DNA from: Sipunculus nudus
Taxonomy: Eukaryota > Annelida > Sipuncula > Golfingiida > Sipunculidae
Assembly (NCBI GenBank): GCA_026874595.1
Contig: CM049315.1
Span: 66,409,916 to 66,473,915 of the forward strand
Direction: 5' to 3'
DNA: 64,000 nt
Below are positions 25,601 to 34,388 of this stretch, piece after piece; position 1 is the stretch's first letter, and every line of letters starts with the position of its first letter. Under the pieces are notes generated by a model. The model did no database searches and was not told the DNA's origin. It saw only the letters and a list, made by a program, of their open reading frames with translations. The position numbers and the translations under genes are program-made.

Positions 25601-28600
25601 TCCTGTGACCCTGACCTTTGACCTTGTGACCTCAAAATCTATAGGATTCTTCACCAACTTAGTAGGTGAGCTATATGTGAAAGATCAAAGAATTGGGATG
25701 AAAGGGTTGGCTTAAAATGCATCCACAGGCTTTTCAAAGAAGAGGCTCCTGTGACCTTGACCTTTGACCTTTTGACCTAAAAAAAATTATGGTTCTTTCC
25801 CTGTTGGTAGGTGAGCTGTATGTGAAAGATGGAAGGTTTGGGATGAAAATTTTGTCTCAAAGAGTTATTTCTGGGGGGTGCAAACACACCCCATAACTTC
25901 GAGAATATAGGTCACAGTGACCTAATTTCAGGTTTGCAAGGAGATCTTTTTATAACCTCTAAGACTGCATAGGGTTCATGGCCCTAGCCCCTACGGTTAC
26001 GATTTGTGCCCTGCTAACGGACGGCAGGCCGGACGGCCAGCCGGACGGACAGACGGAAGGACGACGGACAAAGACCCATCGCTATAGCCCAGCATGACTG
26101 AAAGTCAGCTGAGCTAAAAATCCAGAAAGCTCTATACACATGCAAAATTTTGGCCCAATCGGTCAAACGGTTCCCTAGATATGAGCTTGGATGTCTGCAG
26201 CATAAATTTGATTGTAGGTGGCGCCACCTGTCATAAAATCAGAAAAGCTATCCAGGATGTATACGCATGCCCAATTTCAGGTGAATTAGTCAAGTCACTG
26301 CAGAGATATGAGTGATTTTAACCCAAGGCAGACGAACAGATGGACACTGTGCAAACATGGTTGCAGGTGGCGCCACCATTTTTGGTGTATGTTATAAAGC
26401 TCTCCAAGGGCTACATTTGTGCAAAAGAATTTTCCTGATCGGTCAAACGGTTCCCGAGATATGAGCTTGGTTGTCTGCAGCGTAAACGTGAATGTTGGTG
26501 GCGCCACCTGTCATAAAATTAGAAAAGCTATCAAGGATGTTTACGCATGCCCAATTTTAGGTGAATTAGTCAAGTCACTGCAGAGATATGAGTGATTTTA
26601 ACCCAAGGCAGACGAACAGATGGACACTGTGCAAACATGGTTGCAGGTGGCGCCACCATTTTTGGTGTATGTTATAAAGCTCTCCGAGGGCTACATTTGT
26701 GCAAAAAAAATTTCCTGATCGGTCAAATGGTTCCCGAGATATGTGGGTTTATGTGTGGAAACAGACGCACAAACGGACGCAGAGCGCAAAGGAAAGGTCA
26801 GAGGTCAAAACAAAATCGGGGCGCAGCAGTTCACATGTGACCCGAACATAATCCTGGGTTTCGGAAAATTCCGCCCAGCGGTTACGGAGGAGTTCTCTGG
26901 ACACCTACGCGGCCGCGGCGGCGGCGGCGTGCAGCTGAAAACATAGTATCCGCAAAACTCTGTTTTGGCGGATACAATAAATTTTACACATTTGCAATAA
27001 AAACTAATGTCCCAGTGCAATCATTGGTGGGGAGGGGGGGGAATGGTTGGATTAACAACACTTCTGCATATACATACAGGGCAAACAAAGCCTGATCTCT
27101 AATTCTGCTGAGGCAGGAAAATAATGATCAAATGTTTGTATTAGATCCTCATTTTTTATCACATCAATTTTTTTTATTGTAAGTTTAAATTTCTATACAT
27201 TTCCAATATAACATATGTATCTGAATATGAAAGTTGATTCATAATTCTACACTGCATCATTATAAATTTCAATCAGATAACACCACTTCATGCATACAAA
27301 TGTATATATATATATATTTTTTACCACAAAAATATATCTTTTTAATTTGCAAAACAATAAATATCTTTAAATAATACTTGATTCAGATTTCACAATTTTT
27401 AACTGTGCCTTTATTTATCCATTATTTGCTTAATTTTTTTTTATAAATTTATGCATACTGATGAGTTAATTATATTTTAATTTGTTAAAATCATTTAAAA
27501 GAAAATTGATTTCTTTGAAACTGCTACATTAACACAACATTGGAATTTTTTGGATTGCTCCTTGAATTACTTTCAAGGAAAGTTTTGTACATTGGAGTGG
27601 AAACAGCATTACAATTAAAGAAATACAGTGCGAACAATTACAGTTATATAAAGAAAATATTATGGTCATTCATAAGGAAAGGTCAAATAAAAGGAAAAGT
27701 AAAAAGAGAAATTTTAGTGAAACCAGTGAAGAGTGGAGGTCTGAACATGCTACACATAGATAGTTATATTAAAGGGCAACAAATTATGTGGATCAAGAGA
27801 TACTTGGATAATACAGATAAAGATTGGAAATTTTTCATTGATAATTTTAGTGCCAGGTATGGAAGCTTAAAATTTTTGCTACACTGTAACTACACCATAG
27901 ATTATCTAAAAGGGACTATTCCCAATTTTTATCTTGATGTACTTAGGAGTTGGAAAGATATGAGTTCAAGATGAATCTGTATCTATTTGGAATAATAAAT
28001 CTATAACAATTGAAGGAAGACCTATATTCTGTAAATCTTTATATAAAAGCGGATTGGTCCACGTAAATCAGATATTTAAAGATGACGTTACCATAAGAAA
28101 GTTTGATTACTGGCTAGCCAATGGTGCAAAACAAAGAGACTATTTAGTATATAGATCCGTGGTTAAACAGGTCAGCTTATTGTACAGTCATACTATAAGA
28201 GAGATCTGTAATGATTTGGGCACAGATATAATTGATATGGATATATGTAAAACAGTACAGGGTTCTGCTGTTATGGAGAATATTACTTCAAAAAAGGTTT
28301 ATGACTATTTTGTTAGTCAGCTAAGACCAACTTCTGAAACAAAATTAAAATATAGCCTTAAATATAATATTTTGGAAGAAGAGTGGGGTACTCTCTATTC
28401 AAATTGTTTTAGCCTGTGTAGGGAAAACAAAATTTGTGAATTCCAGTATAAAATATTGTATAATTTTTTTTTTCTTAAAGGAAAGCTACATAAGTTTGGA
28501 ATCACTGATAATCCAAAGTGTGGATTATGCAATCTAGAAATAGAAGATATTAAACAACTATTTTTTAATTGTGACATTGTAAAGAGATTTTGGCAAGACG

Positions 28601-31600
28601 TCTGCATTGCATATAAAATATCACCAGATGTTATTACAGAAAAACATATAATCCTGGGGATACCAGAGGAAAGTAAACAGAAGGAAAATAAAATCTTTAT
28701 TCATGGTAAGGCCTATATCTATAAAACTATATCTATAGAAAACTTTAAAAAGTATCTAAATTATCAGAAGAAAATAGAATGTGCAGCTGAATACAAGGGG
28801 GGAAACGAATGGAAATTATTATGGGAAAAAATAGGATAAAAAATTAGGATATCTGAAACAAGGGAATTAAGTACATATATTCATTATGTCTTATTTGAAT
28901 GTGAAGTATACATTGGTTACTGTATTGTCTTTATTGTCTTATTTTTGTGTGCATTATATTTACTACTTGATGTGTTTGTATTATTTTGTATTATGTAATT
29001 TGTAACGTGATGTGTTTTGCAATGAAAAACAAGGGACCTATGGGTCACTGTGCTCAGCTGACGTTAACCTTGAAGGTAAAAATCTAAAATAATATCAAAT
29101 GGAGATAAAGTGTAAGAGGAAGAGGTAATAAAGGCCATGGTTGGTTTATATGATTGGTTTGTATTGATGAGCAAGAAATTGTTGCAAAAAATATTTTGTG
29201 ACCTGACCATGTGTATCCTAATGTTGAAACTAAGCATGTGAGCAGTTTGTGAAAAAATGATCTGTACTATTACCATGATCATTAGTTGTTTTTTCGATTA
29301 ACTGTTGACATTTCAGTAGTTTACACATTTGTTCAATTAAATCTATTTTTTGTAAAATATATATTATTAAATATATATGTATTTTTTTATGAAATGTATA
29401 CAGTTGAAATATAGCTAATTAACAACATAAAACAGGGCAAACAAAGCCTGATCTCAAATTCTGCTGAGGCAGGAAAATAATGAACAAATCTTTGTATTAA
29501 ATCCTCATTTTTTTATCACATCAATTATTTTCTAGTTTAAGTTTATATTTCCAAACATTTCCAATTTAACATATATATCTGAATATAAAAGTTGATTCAT
29601 AATTCTCAATTGCATCATCATAAATCTCAATCTTGTCAGATAACACCACATCATGCATACAAATGTTTATTTATTTTTTACCACAAAAATATATCTTTTA
29701 AATCTGCAAAACAATAAATATCTAAAAATAATACTTGATTTAGATTTCACAATTTTTAATTGTGTCTTTATTTATCCATAATGTGCTTCATATTTTATAA
29801 TAATTTAAGCATACTGATGGGTTCAATTATATTTGTTAAAATCATTTAAAAGAAAATTGATTTCTTTAAAAATGCTACATTACACATCATTGCATCTTCT
29901 GGATTACACCTTGAATTATTTTTTCAAGGAAAGTTTTTGCATATCGGAGTGGAAACAGCATTACAATTAAGGAGATACAGTGAAAACAATAACAATTACT
30001 GCAAAACACTTGGTGGGTTGGGTTTGGGGGGGGGGGGGGGATTGGGGTGGTGATATGAGAATAACTGTACACCTGTCACAGCAGGGGATCTCCCCCAGTG
30101 ACTGTAACAAATCAGAAACCCTGGCATAGCTGACTTCCAGTGACCTGGAGTGGGACCCTGCATCTGTAATCAAAGCAAGTGACTACAGAAACCATTTGAA
30201 AAGCTAAGAGAAAATGGCCCAGCTTAAATGAACCTCTGTAAATTATAGAATAATGGACATGAGCTAAAGCATATGGACTGTGTAATAAATGAAACCTTTG
30301 GCCTGAAACCATTTAGTGATGCACCATGGGAAAAAATGGGCCTACGGTAAGTGTCATATAAAAGTTCCATTTCATAAACAAATAATGTGTGAAGGTAATT
30401 AAGTTTTCAAAAGTTAAATATATGGCCATATGAGTTAAAAATTAATCCCACAATGTTTGACCAATATTCCTAATTTTAAAAACTAGGATTAACAGTGTTA
30501 TTCACACCTAGGCCCCGCCAATTTTAAGAGATATGAATGAAATGCTACCAAGTATTTATATCTTCTTAAATCTTGTCAGTTAGCACTTACAGAATGGGGG
30601 GGGGGGGGGGGAGGGGTGAGAGAAAGGCTCCCTGTGGTATTTATGCTGGCAGCCTCATCAAGCTCAACAAGAGAGAGGGCTTGCTTGAGTGATGGGATTA
30701 CATAATAGCCTATGGAGCATTGAGAGTTGCACTGAATGACCTACAGTGACCTCAGTGGACTGCTTGACAATGTAAGGGAATACAACAAGAGCCTCCAAAC
30801 AAATTAAATCACCAGCCTAATTTTGCAGCTTTTATTTTCAAATTTCAGATTTTAACAGATTAAATCCTTATGTGTACATGCTGTGAAAGTAACATCCACA
30901 GTACTTACAGGAAAAAATTGTGCCGTGGCCAAAGTTGGGCAAAATTTAAGGTACTGATTTTATATTTATGCTTATAACTTAAAAAAAAATGCATTTTTCA
31001 GATCTAATTTTCGGTATACAATTGAATCTTGATTAAATGATGTTATATTCCTGAAAAAAAGTCTCAGCCATTCTTATTTTAAGTGAGTAAATATATATCC
31101 TGATTTTTTACAAGGTGCATTATGTTTGGGCCTGTAACTTCAACAAATTATGCAATACTGACCGAAATTTTGGTATGTACATAGGAAATGTATGGAAGAA
31201 TATGAATATTTACAATTACATCTACCAGGTAAACAAAAGTAGGGTCATGATGCTAGAAAATACAAATACATAAAGGCTTCTAAAAAACTTCAATAGCTAG
31301 ACTAATTTTTAAGCTTATACTTTCAAATTCAAAATTCATCAGATTAAATCCACATGTAAACTGGCTGTGAAAATTAAATCAAGTGTATTTGTAAGAAAAA
31401 AACGTGACATGGTCAATTTAGGCAATTTTAAGGTACCTATTTTTTATTTTTGCTAATATTTTAAAAAATTTAACAGATTTTGATCTAATTTTGGTTTACA
31501 ATTTAATTTTGATTAATTAAAGATATATTACTGGAAAAAAGTCCAAAGCTTTCAAATGTTTTGTTTTAAGTGATCAAATATCTTTCCTGATTTTTTACAA

Positions 31601-34319
31601 AATGCATTGTTTGAGCCCATAACTTTTTTTAAATCATATAATACAGACCTAATTTCTGACATGTACATAGGAACTATATAGAGGAATATTTATGGTAAAT
31701 ATGAGGAAAAACAGGTGAGTGGTTTCGTTGTTAGGGTGTCCTGAAATGAGAAAATAGGTTTTTAATAAAAAAATTGAGGTTTTTCCTTAATTTCTCAAAG
31801 GAACAAAGTCGCAAAGACCCCGTTTTCAGCTTGGTAGGAGATCTTGGGGACATCTAACATTATGCCAACAACCTTGGGAGCATAGAGAGCTGCACTGAAT
31901 GACCAACAGTGACCACAGTGGACTGCTTGACAATGTAAGGGAATACAACAAGAGCCTCCAAAAAAATTCAATAACTAGCCTAATTTTGCAGCTTTTATTT
32001 TCAAATTTCAGATTTTAACAGATTAAATCCTTATTTGTACATGCTGTGAAAATTAGATCCACAGAACTTACAGGAAAAAAACGTGCCATGGTCAAAGTTG
32101 GGCAAAATTTAAGGTACCAATTTTTTATTTTTGTTAATATTTTAAAAAATTTAAAAGATTTTGATCTTATTTTGGGTATACAATTTAATTTATATAAAAT
32201 AAAGTTATATTACTGGAAAAAAAGTCCATAGCTTTAAAGTGTTTTGTGTTAAGTGATCAAATATCTTTCCTGATTTTTTCCAAAATGCATTATGTTTGGG
32301 TCCATAACTTTTTTAAATTATATAATACAAACCTAATTTCTGGCAATGTACATAGGAACTATATAGAGGAATATATATGATAAATATGAGGAAAAACAGA
32401 TGAGTGGTTTCACTATTAGGCAGTCCTGAAGTGTGAAAATAGGTTTTTAATAAAAAATTGAGGTTTTTCCTTAATTTCTCAAAGGAACAAAGTCGCAAAG
32501 ACCCAGTTTTCGGCTTGGTAGGAGATCTTGGGGACATGTAACATTATGCTGAATTTTGGATTCCTAGGTCTTACGGTTTCAAAACGTGCTACATCTACGG
32601 ACGGACGGACAGACGGACAGACAATGGACCACGACTATAGCTCAGATGACTTATAGTCAGCTGAGCTAAAAAAGAAGAAAAAAAATGTATATATATATAT
32701 ATATTTTTACCACAAAAATATATCTTTTTAATTTGCAAAACAATAAATATCTTTAAATAATACTTGATTCAGATTTCACAATTTTTAACTGTGCCTTTAT
32801 TTATCCATTATTAGGCTTCATTTTTTTTATAAATTTATTCATACTGATGAGTTAATTATATTTTAATTTGTTAAAATCATTTAAAAGAAAATTGTTTTCT
32901 TTAAAACTGCTACATTAACACAACATTGGAATCTTTTGGATTGCTCCTTGAATTACTTTTCAAGGGAAGTTTTGTACATTGGAGTGGAAACAGCATTACA
33001 ATTAAGGAAATACAGTGCGAACAATTACAGTTACTGCATAACACTTGGTGGGGGGGGGGGGGGGGTGATAAGAGAATAACTGTACACCTGTCACAGCAGG
33101 GGATCTCCCCCAGTGACTGTACAGCTACAGTACCTAGGTACTTACTAAGTACCTGTACCTAGGTACTCTGTGAAAATCAAGTACCTGTACCTGGCCAATT
33201 CACAAGTACCTGTACCTTTACCTAGGTACTTTCACTTATACCTGGCCCCAACCCTGGGTACCACTAATTGAGCAAATCATTCTCGCTGTCCACTTAATGG
33301 ACTTTCAGTACACTTGAATATCATGTTTGTGAATGGATGGTGTTGTATTCTACTTGCTGCACTTAAGTACACAAATATCATGTTTGTGAAGTATGGTGTC
33401 ATACTGTACTTGGTGTACTTAATGGAATTTCGGTAGACTTGAAAATCATGTTTGTGAATGTATGGTGGCATACTCTACTTGATGCACTTAATGGACTTTT
33501 AACAGACTTGCAGATCATGTTTGTGAATGTATGGTGCCATACAGATAATAAGTTCTAATAAAATTTACTCAAGCAAATGACTTAAATATTGTTTGATAGA
33601 AAAAAGGCATGTTCACTTGCATTTATGTGAATTTATGCCACTATAATTATCCGTAAAAATGTCTTTGAATTGATCCTAAATTAAATGTACCTGTTCCTTT
33701 ACCTAGGTACTTTCTAAAGTACATGTACCTGTACCTAGGTACTTTCACTTGTACCTGGCCCCAACCCTGCTAGTGAGATTGATACATCACTAATTAGCTC
33801 CAGCCAGGTGTACAAAGTCCATGCTGCCCTCATCACTCCCCTTGCCTGAGTCCTGTATTGAAGCCTTGTAATGACAAACATTCTGGTGTGAACCATAATT
33901 TCACTTAACTAGCTGTTGAAATACTCAACTGCTTTCCGCAACTGTCTCTTCAGCTTTTATTGAAAGGATATTCAGCAACTTTAATTACCGGTACATTCAC
34001 TCTAAATTAAGAAACAGATTTGAAGTACAGAAGGCCTCCAAGCTTGTTTTCTGTTACAGAATGTTAAGAGGCACTGTTGACTTTGATTATTAAGTATAAG
34101 AGATTTAACTGCCTACTTGGACTGTGAGTGACTGAAACTGAACTGAAAACAGTACTTTTAAAAAAGCCATTTGTTTCATGTAATGAGAAACAACATTTTT
34201 TCCACAAAGAGTGCTTATATATTAAGGAAGAACTGGTTTAAGTCTGATTTAAAGATCAGTGAGTGTTGATACTTTGATGCATTTTTGACTCCAGATGAAC
34301 TTTAATGCATACAAAATAT

Positions 34320-34388
<69 letters not shown>

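Larger units (their letters stand above)
22307..26118 (-). mobile_element. HLE-B5, Helitron-like element inside HLE-A3
   Basis: Starts AACAAGTGACCCATGGGTCA and GCTCAGCTG. It ends with ACGG-type repeats and CTATAGCCCAGCATGACTGA then AAGTCAGCTGAGCTAAA. It contains HLE-A4 (22627-23962) and a tandem array of TGACCT words (25010-25870). Confidence 0.75.
22181..26976 (-). mobile_element. HLE-A3, split by HLE-B5
   Basis: Left part 22181-22306 starts CTAGAATACGGGTAGTCGAC and stops inside TTGCGCTACCTACG. The right part resumes at about 26118 with AATCCAGAAAGCTC, the text that follows in intact copies, and runs to GTATCCGC...GGCGGATACA at 26976 with the CGG-rich tract before it. Confidence 0.8.

Noticed and set aside
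27540-27646. Extending the LINE ORF2 frame leftward to 27540.
   Set aside because: Those bases match the HLE-B interior found elsewhere without LINE sequence, so the open frame there is accidental.
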